A DNA stretch of 64,000 nt from contig NZ_WBMT01000007.1 in assembly GCF_008923185.1 (NCBI RefSeq), positions 186,001 to 250,000 on the forward strand, written 5' to 3'. This document shows, one piece after another, positions 24,900-34,214 of the stretch (position 1 is the first letter of the stretch; every line of letters starts with the position of its first letter). The translations under genes and the position numbers were made by a program. The notes beneath the pieces were generated by a model. It was not told the origin of the DNA and searched no databases. It saw only the letters and a program-made list of their open reading frames with translations. This DNA is from Actinomadura rudentiformis. Its GTDB lineage: Bacteria > Actinomycetota > Actinomycetes > Streptosporangiales > Streptosporangiaceae.

Positions 24900-27245
24900 C
24901 TACCCCTGCGGGTACCTGTCCGCGTGTTCAGAGCGGGCGCGCTGCTCGGTCACCCACGCGGCGATCTGGGTCCGGGCGGTGAATCCCAGCTTGGCCAGGA
25001 TGCGCTCGACGTGCCCGTCCACGGTGCGGGGCGACAGCACCAGCGACTCCGCGATCGCCCGGTTGCTCCGGCCCTGCGCGACCAGGTCGGCGACCTCGCG
25101 CTCACGCGGGGTCAGCACCATGCCCGGCTCGCCGTCGGAGGAGGCCGCGGCCTTGGGCTCCTCGTTGAGCGCGTGGGCGATCGCCTGCGCGACGGTGAGA
25201 TTCTCGGTGCCCGCGACGGCCGCGCGGTACTGGCTGTCGCGCAGGGCCCGCCGCGTCGCCTGCTCGCAGCGGGCGTGGTGCGCTCCCAGGTGCGGGCCGA
25301 ACGCGTCGATCGTCGTGCCGACCTTCCGCCAGATGGAGTCCGCCGCGCCGAGCAGGTGTGCGGCGCGGGTGAACTCCGCCTGCGCGGCCGCGAGCCAGGC
25401 CAGCAGCTCGATCATCAGCGCGGCCCCGACATGGTCGTTGAAGCCGCGCTGGATCGACAGGGCCTCGCGGGTCTGCTCCGTCGCGGCGGCCGGGTCACCG
25501 CGCTGCCAGGTGTCGAAGCCGAGGACCCACAGGATGTACGAGCGGACCCAGCGTTCGCCGCACTCCTGGCTGATCGCCAGCGCCTGGTCGCACGTCGCCG
25601 CGGCCCGTTCGAGCTCCCCCGCGTGCGCCAGCGAGATGGCCAGCTGGAACATCGACATCAGGGAGCCATGTGTGTTGCCTGACTCCCGCAGGCTCACGAC
25701 GGACTTCTCGAAGCGGGCGATCGCCTCCGGCAGGTCGCCCTCGAACAGCGCCGCAGTGCCGCGCAGGCTGGTGGCGACCGCCCGGGCTGTCCGGTCGTCC
25801 ACCTCCTTGGCCAGCGCCTCGCATTCCTCAAGCCGGGAATTGGCGATGTCATGATCGCCCTGCAGGAGGGAGACCCAGGCGGCCACCCACAGCGCCGTGG
25901 TCCGTTCCGCGACCGGCTGGCCGGGAAGGTCCAGCGCCCGGTCGACCCAGCGGCGGCCCTCGGGGAGGAAGCCGTCGGCGTACCAGTGCTGCCGCAGCGC
26001 CGCCGTCATCAGCAGCGCGGCCTGCGGGCCGTCCGGATCGGACATGCACAGCTCCAGCGCGGCGCGCAGGTCGCCGTGGTCGGCCCGCAACTGCGCCAGG
26101 GCCGCCTCCTGACCGGGACCGCACCATCCGTCGGCCACGCGCTGGGCGCGCGCCAGGTAGAAGTCGCGGTGCCGCCGCCGCAGCGCGGCCTCCTGGCCTG
26201 ACTCGGCCAGCCGTTCCCGCCCGTACTGCCGGATGGTCTCCAGGAGCCGGAACCGGACCCCCGCGTCACGGTGCTCCCCGATCACGATCGACTGGGCGAC
26301 CAGCTGATCGACGAGGTCGACGATGGACGCGGGCTCCAGCCCGTCTCCCGAGCAGATGCCCTCCGCCGCGGGCAGGTCGAACCCGCCGGAGAACACCGAC
26401 AGCCGCGTCCAGAGCAGCCGCTCCTGCTCCATGCACAGGGCGTAGCTCCAGTCGATCAGGGCGCGCAGGGTCTGCTGCCGGGGCAGCGCGACCCGGCTGC
26501 CGCTGGTCAGCAACGCGAACCGGTCCTCCAGCCGGTCGACGAGCTCCTTCACCGACAACACCCGCAGCCGCGTCACGGCCAGCTCGATCGCCAGCGGGAT
26601 GCCGTCCAGCCGGGCGCAGAGCCGGGCCACGGCGGTGTGGTTCCGCTCGGTGACGGCGAAGCCGGGATGGACGGCCGCCGCCCGCTCGGCCAGCAGGCTC
26701 ACGGCGTCGTACTGGCCGAGCGCCTCGGCGTCCACGGCGTGCTCAGGATCGGGCATCGACAGCGGCGGCACCGTGAACAGGTGCTCGCCGGTGATCTCCA
26801 GCGGCCGCCGGCTCGTGGCCAGCACCCGGACGCCGGGCGCGGCGCGCAGCAACCCGTCGGCGAACGCCGCGCAGTCGTCGAGCAGATGCTCGCAGTTGTC
26901 CAGGATGATCAGCGCCTGCCGGCGCAGGAGGAGCTCGGCCACCTTCTCGGCCGGCGGGCGGGTCGACTGGTCCAGGACTCCGACCGTGTTGGCCACGGTC
27001 TGGGCCACCTGCGAACCGTCCTCCAGGGCGGCCAGGTCGACCAGCCACACGCCGTCGGGGAAGGACCGGCGGGACTGGGCGGCGGCCTCCAGGGCGAGAC
27101 GCGTCTTGCCCACGCCACCGACGCCCGTCAGCGTCACCAGCCGCGAGACCGACATCAGCCGGCGGACCTCGGTGATCTCGCGTCGGCGTCCCACGAAAGT
27201 GGTGACGGCGACCGGCAGGTTACCCGTCGGAGCCGGTGCGGTCAT
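24900..27245 (-). CDS. LuxR-family regulator with N-terminal ATPase (AfsR/LAL-like) and TPR region
   Basis: 781 residues from ATG 27245; a 16-residue upstream extension is doubtful. Residues 1-300 hold a STAND-type ATPase: Walker A 'LTGVGGVGKTRLALE', Walker B-like 'ALIILDNCEHLLDDC', and 'GIPLAIELA' (GxP). A TPR-like alpha-helical middle follows ('LEECEALAKEVDDRTARAVA'), and the C-terminus is a GerE/LuxR helix-turn-helix 'LTPREREVADLVAQGRSNRA'. Such proteins switch on ligand and ATP binding. Sitting upstream of the aldehyde/alcohol dehydrogenase pair in the same direction, it is the likely activator of that pathway. Confidence 0.9.
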   Translation of the reverse strand: MTAPAPTGNLPVAVTTFVGRRREITEVRRLMSVSRLVTLTGVGGVGKTRLALEAAAQSRRSFPDGVWLVDLAALEDGSQVAQTVANTVGVLDQSTRPPAEKVAELLLRRQALIILDNCEHLLDDCAAFADGLLRAAPGVRVLATSRRPLEITGEHLFTVPPLSMPDPEHAVDAEALGQYDAVSLLAERAAAVHPGFAVTERNHTAVARLCARLDGIPLAIELAVTRLRVLSVKELVDRLEDRFALLTSGSRVALPRQQTLRALIDWSYALCMEQERLLWTRLSVFSGGFDLPAAEGICSGDGLEPASIVDLVDQLVAQSIVIGEHRDAGVRFRLLETIRQYGRERLAESGQEAALRRRHRDFYLARAQRVADGWCGPGQEAALAQLRADHGDLRAALELCMSDPDGPQAALLMTAALRQHWYADGFLPEGRRWVDRALDLPGQPVAERTTALWVAAWVSLLQGDHDIANSRLEECEALAKEVDDRTARAVATSLRGTAALFEGDLPEAIARFEKSVVSLRESGNTHGSLMSMFQLAISLAHAGELERAAATCDQALAISQECGERWVRSYILWVLGFDTWQRGDPAAATEQTREALSIQRGFNDHVGAALMIELLAWLAAAQAEFTRAAHLLGAADSIWRKVGTTIDAFGPHLGAHHARCEQATRRALRDSQYRAAVAGTENLTVAQAIAHALNEEPKAAASSDGEPGMVLTPREREVADLVAQGRSNRAIAESLVLSPRTVDGHVERILAKLGFTARTQIAAWVTEQRARSEHADRYPQG

Positions 27246-27337
27246 GAGACATACATCATACGGACCGCGTCGTTGCGATGGCCAATGAAACACGTTGGTA
27301 AACCCAGGTCAGGACATCGTCAGGGAGACGTCCGCCG

Positions 27338-27376
27338 GGACCTCCGGGCGGGACGGCCCATCCCGCCCGGAGGTCC
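27338..27376 (-). terminator. Perfect 16-bp hairpin after the PadR-HAAS operon
   Basis: GGACCTCCGGGCGGGA (27338-27353) pairs perfectly with TCCCGCCCGGAGGTCC (27361-27376), 7-base loop, 14 bases beyond the stop of the leftward membrane protein gene. Confidence 0.85.
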
Positions 27377-27390
27377 GGATGAGTCACTGC

Positions 27391-28290
27391 TCAGCCGCGT
27401 GCGTCGCGGAGGGCCTTGATCACATTGCCGGCGCTCACGGCGAGCACGCCCAGGGCGGCGACCGTGTAGAACGAGTCCAGCACCGTGACGTCCGCCAGGA
27501 AGGCCGAGGAGAAGAACTCCTTCTGGTAGACGATCCAGGCCAGTGGCAGCGCGAAGACCGCCGTGGCGCCGACGTACCCGGCGACCAGCGGAAAGGTCCA
27601 GCGACGTGTGCCGATCCAGACCACTTCGATGGCCACCAGCCCGGCGAGGCCCGCGAGAACGGGCCAGATCCAGCCCGACCACAGGGCCGGGTCGAGCACC
27701 TGCGCCCGCTCGCCGGAATCGGTCCGGAAGGGCTCCGCCACGTGCTGCCAGACGATCAAACCGATCAGCAGCACGTTCCATGCCACCGACAGCCCCGCCG
27801 CAAGTCCTCCCTTGTCCGGCTCCCGGAGCTCGGGCAGGTCGTCGGGGGTCCAGGTGTCCACGGCGGCACGTTGCGGAATGCGGTCGATCAGGGCGAACAC
27901 GACGGTGAGCCAAGCGAACATCTGGGCTCCCACGACGAGCGCGGTGCCGATGCCCGTGCCGATCGCGGAGCCGGCGTCGTTGTCGTCGAGAACGTCGAGC
28001 ACCACGGAGACAGCGGTGATCAACGGCAGCACGGTCCACAACAGCAGCTTCAGCAGGCGCATGTACGCCGGGTAGAGACCGGACCCGATCAGCGCGAGCG
28101 GCCGGCCCGAGTAGCAGGCGGCCAGCCGGAGCGGGTCGCCCATCTCGGTGAGCACCTCGCGCTCGGCCGCGCCGCGTCCCTCGATGGTGTCGGCGATCGT
28201 CGTGCGCAACTCCTCGGCGATGTCGTCTCGCTGCCCGGCGGGAATTCGCCGGACCACCTCTTGCACATAACGTTCGGTCAGGGGGGTCAT
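27391..28290 (-). CDS. HAAS-domain multi-pass membrane protein, partner of PadR
   Basis: 299 residues from ATG 28290, overlapping the padR stop. The first 60 residues ('LTERYVQEVVRRIPAGQRDD', 'IAEELRTTIADTIEGR') are a HAAS/DUF1700-like helical domain commonly found on membrane proteins encoded beside PadR repressors. At least six membrane helices follow. The pair is typically a local stress- or envelope-responsive module; what the membrane part senses or transports is unknown. Confidence 0.82.
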   Translation of the reverse strand: MTPLTERYVQEVVRRIPAGQRDDIAEELRTTIADTIEGRGAAEREVLTEMGDPLRLAACYSGRPLALIGSGLYPAYMRLLKLLLWTVLPLITAVSVVLDVLDDNDAGSAIGTGIGTALVVGAQMFAWLTVVFALIDRIPQRAAVDTWTPDDLPELREPDKGGLAAGLSVAWNVLLIGLIVWQHVAEPFRTDSGERAQVLDPALWSGWIWPVLAGLAGLVAIEVVWIGTRRWTFPLVAGYVGATAVFALPLAWIVYQKEFFSSAFLADVTVLDSFYTVAALGVLAVSAGNVIKALRDARG

Positions 28291-28625
28291 CAGTTCTCCT
28301 TGGTCAGTTGTGAGATCGAGGCGACGAGGTCGTTCCACTCGCGCACCAGGCCGTCGCGCACCTCGGCGCCCTGCGGGCTGACCCGGTAGAACTTCCGCGG
28401 CCTGGATTCGTCGGTGTTCCACTCGCTGGTGAGCAGGCCCTGCTTCTCCAGCCGGCGCAGTAGGGGATAGAGCGTGTTGCCGTCAACGGTGACCCCGGCA
28501 TCGTTGAGCGTCTCCAGGAGCGCGTAGCCGTACTGCGGCTCACGCAGCAGCGCCAGGCAGGCCAGCACGACAGTGCCGCGCCGCAACTCCTGCGCCTGGC
28601 TCAGGATCAGTTCTTCAGAGGACAC
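28290..28625 (-). CDS. PadR-family transcriptional repressor
   Basis: 111 residues. The winged helix is clear: 'LRRGTVVLACLALLREPQYG', 'ALLETLNDAGVTVDGNTLYP', 'LLRRLEKQGLLTSEW' and 'RKFYRVSPQG', the canonical PadR-N pattern with recognition helix and wing. The short C-terminal helix 'LVREWNDLVASISQL' mediates dimerisation in the short (PadR-s2) class. Translationally coupled to the HAAS membrane gene. A palindrome 11 bases upstream of the start is a candidate autoregulatory operator. Confidence 0.93.
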   Translation of the reverse strand: MSSEELILSQAQELRRGTVVLACLALLREPQYGYALLETLNDAGVTVDGNTLYPLLRRLEKQGLLTSEWNTDESRPRKFYRVSPQGAEVRDGLVREWNDLVASISQLTKEN

Positions 28626-28635
28626 GTGTCACACG

Positions 28636-28656
28636 ATACTGTGTGCCACACACTAT
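28636..28656. promoter_or_regulatory. Palindromic operator candidate upstream of padR
   Basis: ATACTGTGT-N3-ACACACTAT: two 9-bp arms with one mismatch over 21 bp, centred about 20 bases before the padR start. Placement fits autorepression by PadR. Confidence 0.6.
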
Positions 28657-28801
28657 TGTCCAACGACATACCAATGGCCATCACACACCAAGCCATTGGC
28701 CATGCGTGAGACCCGACTCCCGGGCGTCTTCCGTTAGGGATCTCTACTTTTGCTGTTCATCTGGCCGTGGAATGCTGGCTACCTGGGCGTGAAGGAGCAG
28801 C

Positions 28802-30268
28802 ATGGCCGTAAAGCACCTTGAGGTCGAACGCAAGTACGATGCCGAGCCGGAGTTCACCGTCCCCGATCTGGCCGGGCTTCCCGGAGTCACGGGGGTCAGC
28901 GCGCCGGAGACACACCACCTCGTCGCCACCTACTTCGACACCGACGATCTGCGTCTCGCGGCGCACGGCATCACGCTCCGGCGGAGACGCGGCGGCTCGG
29001 ACGCGGGCTGGCATCTGAAGATCCCGGCGGGCCCGGACAGCAAGAACGAGCTTCGCGCTCCCCTGGGGCGGGCCCAGGTCGTACCGGCCAGGCTGGCCTC
29101 GCTGGTCGCCGCCTACACGCGGGGAAAGCAGCTGTCACCGGTCGCCACGCTGGAGACCTCGCGGACGGTGTTCCACCTGCTGGGCGAGAACGGCGGGGCC
29201 CTAGCGGAGATCGCGGACGACGCCGTGACCGGGCGGGTGGTGGCCGGTGATGCCGCCGACCAGTCCTGGCGGGAGATCGAGGTCGAGCTCGCGGCGGGTG
29301 ACGCCGTCCTGCTGAAGGCCGCGGGCAAGCGGCTCATCAAGGCCGGTGCGCGCAAGGCCGAGTCGTCGTCCAAACTCGGGCGGGTACTGAACGGGGCGAT
29401 CCAGCGGCCGGCTCCTGCGGAATACTCGGGGACGGCCGGGGACGCTGTGCTCGGCTACCTGCGCGAGCAGGTGGCGGCCGTCCTGAAATGGGACCCCAAG
29501 GCGCGGCTGGCCGAGGACGACGCGGTGCACCAGATGCGTGTGGCGACGCGCAGGATCCGCAGTGCGCTGCAGAGCTACCGGGCCATCCTCGACCGCGAGC
29601 ACACCGCTCCACTGCGGGAGGAGCTCAAGTGGCTCGCGGACGCGCTGGGCGAGGTCCGCGACCTTGAGGTCCTGCGGATGCGGTTCACCGACCGGCTGGA
29701 GGAGATCGGCGAGAGCGCGCCACAGAGCTGGCTGACGGAGATCGGACGCCAGGAGGCGGCGGCCTACCGGCGGCTCAACGTGACGCTGAAGCAGCCTCGC
29801 TACTTCGCCCTCCTGGACTCGCTTGAGGCGCTGGTCACCGATCCCCCGCTGACGGATCGGGCCGGGCGCAAGGCCTCGAAGGAGCTGCCCGGACTGGTCA
29901 TGCGGATGTGGAAGAAGCTGGCCAGGGCATACGACGAGATCGTGAGCAGCGACGATCCCGAAGTCGCTCGGCACGAGATGCGCAAGGCGGGGAAGCGGGC
30001 CCGGTACGCGGCGGATCTGGCCAAGCCGGTGCTCGGCAAGCCCGCCATGGAGACCTCCAAGCGCGCCAAGAAGGTGCAGGAGGTGCTCGGCGGCTACCAG
30101 GACGGCATCATCGCCATGGAACACCTCAGAGGCGCCCACGCCCGTACGACCGACACGTCGGAGGCATTCACGCTCGGTGTCCTCTATGGCGTCGAGCAGT
30201 GCGAGGCGAGGGCCACGATCGCCACTCTCGCGGAGACCTGGAGGAACACCCCCGAGCCGTCCTTCTAG
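28802..30268 (+). CDS. CYTH-CHAD domain protein (inorganic-polyphosphate-related)
   Basis: 488 residues. The CYTH tunnel domain (1-200) has the signature ExExK (EVERK, residues 7-11), 'ATYFDTDDLRLAAHGITLRR' and 'EIEVELAAGD'. The CHAD domain (about 215-485) is helical and histidine/arginine rich: 'DDAVHQMRVATRRIRSALQS', 'DALGEVRDLEVLRMRF' and 'HEMRKAGKRARYAADLA'. CYTH domains hydrolyse triphosphate or bind organic phosphates and CHAD domains bind polyphosphate granules. Cytoplasmic. Stop codon shares the tetranucleotide CTAG with the stop of the convergent regulator gene. Confidence 0.93.
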   Translation: MAVKHLEVERKYDAEPEFTVPDLAGLPGVTGVSAPETHHLVATYFDTDDLRLAAHGITLRRRRGGSDAGWHLKIPAGPDSKNELRAPLGRAQVVPARLASLVAAYTRGKQLSPVATLETSRTVFHLLGENGGALAEIADDAVTGRVVAGDAADQSWREIEVELAAGDAVLLKAAGKRLIKAGARKAESSSKLGRVLNGAIQRPAPAEYSGTAGDAVLGYLREQVAAVLKWDPKARLAEDDAVHQMRVATRRIRSALQSYRAILDREHTAPLREELKWLADALGEVRDLEVLRMRFTDRLEEIGESAPQSWLTEIGRQEAAAYRRLNVTLKQPRYFALLDSLEALVTDPPLTDRAGRKASKELPGLVMRMWKKLARAYDEIVSSDDPEVARHEMRKAGKRARYAADLAKPVLGKPAMETSKRAKKVQEVLGGYQDGIIAMEHLRGAHARTTDTSEAFTLGVLYGVEQCEARATIATLAETWRNTPEPSF

Positions 30269-33200
30269 TCGCCTATGGCCTTGGTGATGCGATCGACGTC
30301 GCCGCGTTCGGCCGGTGGCAGCGGCACGCCGACCGACTCGCGCAGGGCGGCCGCTTCCGCGAGGAGTGCGGCGGCGTCGGCCGGACGGCCCGCCAGAGCT
30401 TCGGCTCCGGCGAGGCCTTCCAGCGCGAGCGCCACCGCTCGTGGATCGCCGTTATCCCGCGCCACGGCGAGGCCTTCCTGGTGCAGCGAACGCGCCGCGT
30501 CGGCGTCACCGCGCAGCTCGGCGACGAAGCCCAGCTCGGCGAGGGCGAGGGTGATGCCCGGGGCGTAGCTCACCTGGCGTTCCCACTCCAGAGCCTGGCG
30601 CATGTACGACTCGGCCGCGTCGAGGCGACCGGCGCGTCGCGAGGCGAGCGCCAGGCCGGTGAGCGCGAACGCCTCGCCGGGCTTGTAGCCGTGTTCGGCG
30701 GCGAGGCTCCGGCCGCGCTCGTGCAGCCGTTCGGACTCCGCGTAGTCCTCCGCCAGCAGGGCCAGTCGGCCCAGGCCGGAGGTCAGTAGAGACACCTGCA
30801 GCCGGAGCCCCAGTTCCTCGGCCAGCCGCAACCCGTTCCGGAGGAGATCGGCAGCGCGCGTGTGGTCACCGGTGATCTCGGCGTGCTTGCCGAGCAGCTC
30901 GGTGGCACGGGCCTGTCCCCAGCGTTCGCCGAGATCACGGAAGACCGACAGACTCTCGCTCCCGGCACGTTCGAGGCCTGCGATGTCGCCGCTCACCAGC
31001 GCGAGGTTGGCCGTGGTGGCGAGCGCGGCCGCCTCACCCCATCTGTCGTCCAGGCGGCGGAAGACCGGTAGGGCCCGGCCGACCAGCAGAGCGCTGGTGG
31101 ACACCTCGCCCGCACCCAGCAGCACTTCGCTGAGAAACCACTCAGCTCTCGCCCGGCTGCCCGGGTCGGCGATCCGGTCGTACGAGCCGGGTACCGCCCG
31201 GATCGGCTCGACGGCACCCGAACCTCGCCGGCCCAGCAGGTCCAGTCCGGTCCGCCAGGCCTCGGCGAGCGCGTGTCCGGCGGTGTCCTCGGCTCCAAGG
31301 GACAACGCCCGCTCCAGTGCGCGCCGCCCCTCTCCGATGCGCCCTCGCACGAACCAGTACCAGGCCAGCGCGTTCACCAGGCGCAATGCGACATCCGCCT
31401 GGCCGTCCCGCACGGCCTCGTCCAGGGCGCCGCGCAGGTTGGCGTGTTCCGCGTCCAGCCGTTGGAGCCATCGCCGCTGCTCAGGGCCTCGCAACCGCGC
31501 TTCCGCCCGTTCAGCCAACGCGGTGTAGTAGTGAACGTGCCGGAGCTTGACGCGGTCGATCTCACCCGCTTCAGCCAGTCGCTCCAACGCGTAGGCGGAG
31601 ACCGATTCCAGCAACCGGTAGCGCGGGCCGCCCCGGCCTCCGTCCGCCATGACGACCATCGAACGGTCCACCAGGCGGGCCAGCACCTCCAGGACGTCCT
31701 CCTCGCCGCACACCTCTTCGGCGGCCTCCAGCGTGCAGCCCTCAAGGTGCACCGCGAGCCGCCGCAGCACCACCCGTTCCGGCTCGGACAGCAGCTCCCA
31801 GCTCCAGTCGATCATCGCGCGCAACGTCTGCTGCCGTGCCGGACCGCCGCGCCGCCGTCCCGCGGCCAGCACCCGGAACCGGTCGTCCAGCCGTTCGGCG
31901 AGCTCGTGCACGCCCAGCGCCCGCACGCGCGTGGCCGCCAGCTCCAACGCCAGCGGGACGCCGTCCAGCCGCCGGCAGATCGCCGCAACCGCCCGCGCAT
32001 TGTCGCCGCCGAGCTCGAAGCCCGGCGACGCGGCGGTCGCCCGCGCCACGAACAGCCGTACGGCGCTGAATCGCAGGAGCGCTGCAGGCTCGGCCTCGGC
32101 CGGGGAGTGGGGCAGTTCCAGCGGCGGTACGGCCTGCACCACCTCACCGGCCAGGCCGAGTGGCTCCTGGCTCGTCGCGAGGATCCGGACGCCGGGCGCC
32201 GCCCGCAGCAGCAGCTCACTCAGGTGCGCGACCGGATCGATCACGTGCTCGCAGTTGTCCAGAACGAGCAGCAGGGCCCGGTCGCGCAACGCCTCGGCAA
32301 GCCGCCCCGAAGGCTCGATCGGGCGGCTGGCCTGCGGCAGTCCGGGAGCGGCGTCGTCCCGGATGCCGAGCGCGGCGGCGACCGCCTCGGCCACGTCGTC
32401 CATCGACGGCGACGTCCCGTCGAGACCGGCCAGCTCGACGACCCACACGCCGTCGGGTTGCTCGTCCACCAGCCGCGCGGCGCTCTCCAGGGCCAGCCGC
32501 GTCTTCCCGACCCCGCCGGGCCCGATCAGCGTCACCAGCCGCCCGGCGTCCAGCAGCGCCCGGACCTCCGCCACCGCCTCGTCGCGTCCGACGAGCTCGC
32601 TGAAGGCAGCCGGGAGGTTGGTGCGAGGCCCGGGCGAGGAGTTGGACTCCGTTGGCGGGCCGGCAGTGGCCGGGCCGGCGGTGGGCGCGGCGGCGGTGGG
32701 CGCGGCGGCGGCCAGCTGCATGGGTGCCGCGTTCAGGTCAGGTCGTTGTTCGAGGATCGCCTGGTGAAGCGCGGCGATGCCGGGCCCTGGATCCAGTCCC
32801 AGCTCGTCACGCAGACGATCTCGCAGCTCCGCGTACGTCTCCAGGGCCTCGCTCTGCCGCCCCGCGCCGTAGAGAGCCCGCATGTACGCGGCGCGCAGCC
32901 GTTCACGCAACGGATGGCGAGTCACAAGATCACCGAGTTCGGCCGCGAGGGGCCCGTGCTCGCCGCCGATCGCCAGCCGCGCCTCGGCCCGTTCCTCCTC
33001 GGCGGTGAGCCGCTGTTCCTCCAGCGACGCGACTCCGGCTCGCACGAACTCCTCATCCGCGAGATCAGCGAGCGCCGCGCCCCGCCACAAGGCCAGCGCG
33101 TCGGTGAGCAGGTCAGCCTTCAGCCGGGGGTCCGGCGTCGCCCGCGCGCGGGCCAGGAGCGCGGCGAACCGCGTGGCGTCCACCGCGTTCTCGTCCACCC

Positions 33201-33483
33201 GCAGCAGATAGCCCGCGGCCCCGGACACGACCAGTTTCCGGCCTCCGGGCTCGGCGTCCTCCAGCGCCTTGCGCAGCTGCGACACCTTGACTTGCAACGC
33301 CCCGGCCGGATTACGCAGCGGCTCGTTCCCCCACAGGTCGTCGATCAGCCGGTCAGGCGACACGGCCCGCCCGTCCTGGAGGAGCAGATCGGCGAGCAGC
33401 GCCCGGACCTTCGCCCCGGGCACGGTGACCGGGTGGCCCGCCGCCGTCCACACCGCGAGCGGCCCGAGCACCCCGAATCGCAT
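30265..33483 (-). CDS. SARP/AfsR-type regulator with BTAD, NB-ARC ATPase and TPR domains
   Basis: 1072 residues from ATG 33483 (MRFGVLGPLAVW), the typical SARP start; the open frame further upstream would overlap the FMN reductase gene and is rejected. Domains: OmpR-like winged helix (1-95; 'LRNPAGALQVKVSQLRKALE'), BTAD (about 96-245; 'LRERLRAAYMRALYGAGRQS'), Ala/Pro-rich linker, NB-ARC ATPase with Walker A 'LIGPGGVGKTRLALE' and 'LLLVLDNCEHVID', then TPR repeats to the end. SARPs activate secondary-metabolite or efflux genes by binding heptameric direct repeats overlapping the -35 region. Such repeats lie between this gene and the divergent FMN reductase-exporter genes. Confidence 0.93.
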   Translation of the reverse strand: MRFGVLGPLAVWTAAGHPVTVPGAKVRALLADLLLQDGRAVSPDRLIDDLWGNEPLRNPAGALQVKVSQLRKALEDAEPGGRKLVVSGAAGYLLRVDENAVDATRFAALLARARATPDPRLKADLLTDALALWRGAALADLADEEFVRAGVASLEEQRLTAEEERAEARLAIGGEHGPLAAELGDLVTRHPLRERLRAAYMRALYGAGRQSEALETYAELRDRLRDELGLDPGPGIAALHQAILEQRPDLNAAPMQLAAAAPTAAAPTAGPATAGPPTESNSSPGPRTNLPAAFSELVGRDEAVAEVRALLDAGRLVTLIGPGGVGKTRLALESAARLVDEQPDGVWVVELAGLDGTSPSMDDVAEAVAAALGIRDDAAPGLPQASRPIEPSGRLAEALRDRALLLVLDNCEHVIDPVAHLSELLLRAAPGVRILATSQEPLGLAGEVVQAVPPLELPHSPAEAEPAALLRFSAVRLFVARATAASPGFELGGDNARAVAAICRRLDGVPLALELAATRVRALGVHELAERLDDRFRVLAAGRRRGGPARQQTLRAMIDWSWELLSEPERVVLRRLAVHLEGCTLEAAEEVCGEEDVLEVLARLVDRSMVVMADGGRGGPRYRLLESVSAYALERLAEAGEIDRVKLRHVHYYTALAERAEARLRGPEQRRWLQRLDAEHANLRGALDEAVRDGQADVALRLVNALAWYWFVRGRIGEGRRALERALSLGAEDTAGHALAEAWRTGLDLLGRRGSGAVEPIRAVPGSYDRIADPGSRARAEWFLSEVLLGAGEVSTSALLVGRALPVFRRLDDRWGEAAALATTANLALVSGDIAGLERAGSESLSVFRDLGERWGQARATELLGKHAEITGDHTRAADLLRNGLRLAEELGLRLQVSLLTSGLGRLALLAEDYAESERLHERGRSLAAEHGYKPGEAFALTGLALASRRAGRLDAAESYMRQALEWERQVSYAPGITLALAELGFVAELRGDADAARSLHQEGLAVARDNGDPRAVALALEGLAGAEALAGRPADAAALLAEAAALRESVGVPLPPAERGDVDRITKAIGD

Positions 33484-33514
33484 GGCGCCACGATAACGGC
33501 CGGTGGAAAGCGTT

Positions 33515-33532
33515 CCGTAAGAGGTCGGTAAG
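33515..33532 (+). promoter_or_regulatory. SARP-type heptamer direct repeat
   Basis: CCGTAAG (33515-33521) and CGGTAAG (33526-33532) are separated by 4 bp, an 11-bp period characteristic of SARP binding sites. A possible -10 (CACTCT, 33543-33548) lies downstream toward the FMN reductase gene. Confidence 0.55.
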
Positions 33533-33580
33533 CGGCCCCCTGCACTCTCTGATCCACCGGCAGAGTGAAGGAGGGACACG

Positions 33581-34165
33581 ATGTCCGAGACCCGCCCACT
33601 GCGCACCGCGATCATCATCGGCAGCACCCGCGAGGGCCGCTTCGCCCTCACGGTGGCCGACTGGTTCGCCGGCCTGGCCGCCCGCCGCGCCGAACTGGAA
33701 CTCGACGTCATCGACCTGGCCGAGACCCGTCTGCCGGACACGCTCGGCGAGATCGACGGGACCGAGCCCGCCGCCGTACGGGCGCTGGCTCCCCGCCTCG
33801 CCGCCGCGGACGCCTTCGTGGTGGTGACGCCCGAGTACAACCACAGCTTCCCGGCGCCGCTCAAGACCGCCATTGACTGGTACGTGGACGAATGGAGGGC
33901 CAAGCCGGTCGGCTTCGTCTCCTACGGCGGCACGTCCGGTGGCCTGCGCGCGGTGGAACAGCTCCGGCAGGTCTTCGCGGAGCTGCAGGCCGTCACGATC
34001 CGGGAGACGGTCAGTTTCCACTCCGTCTGGAACAGGTTCGACGAAGGCGGGCAGCCCATCGACGCGGCGGGCGCGGCGGCCGCCGCCGACGGCCTGCTCG
34101 ACCAGCTCACCTGGTGGGCTCGCGCGCTGCGCACGGCCCGCACCGAACTCCTCCAAGCAGCCTGA
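33581..34165 (+). CDS. NADPH-dependent FMN reductase (flavodoxin-like)
   Basis: 194 residues, GAAGGAGGG upstream of ATG. 'IIIGSTREGRFALTVADWF' is the phosphate-binding loop of NAD(P)H-dependent FMN reductases, 'TPEYNHSFPAPLKTAIDW' is the second FMN-contact signature and 'FVSYGGTSGGLRAVEQLR' the third. Likely a cytoplasmic quinone/azo/chromate-type reductase. It is 49 bases before an exporter gene in the same direction, suggesting a detoxify-and-export unit under the divergent SARP. Confidence 0.92.
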   Translation: MSETRPLRTAIIIGSTREGRFALTVADWFAGLAARRAELELDVIDLAETRLPDTLGEIDGTEPAAVRALAPRLAAADAFVVVTPEYNHSFPAPLKTAIDWYVDEWRAKPVGFVSYGGTSGGLRAVEQLRQVFAELQAVTIRETVSFHSVWNRFDEGGQPIDAAGAAAAADGLLDQLTWWARALRTARTELLQAA

Positions 34166-34201
34166 TCCCGTAGCGACCCCCGCCTGATCCCGTAACGACC
34201 C
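34161..34201. repeat. Tandem duplication covering the FMN reductase stop codon, 22-bp period
   Basis: CCTGATCCCGTAGCGACCC at 34161-34179 contains the reductase stop; it recurs with one change at 34183-34201, just before the exporter's ribosome site. Confidence 0.85.
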
Positions 34202-34214
34202 TGAGGAGCTTGCG

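Noticed and set aside
33484..33903. N-terminal extension of the SARP regulator
   Set aside because: Would overlap the FMN reductase gene; the family start motif MRFGVLGPL lies at 33483.
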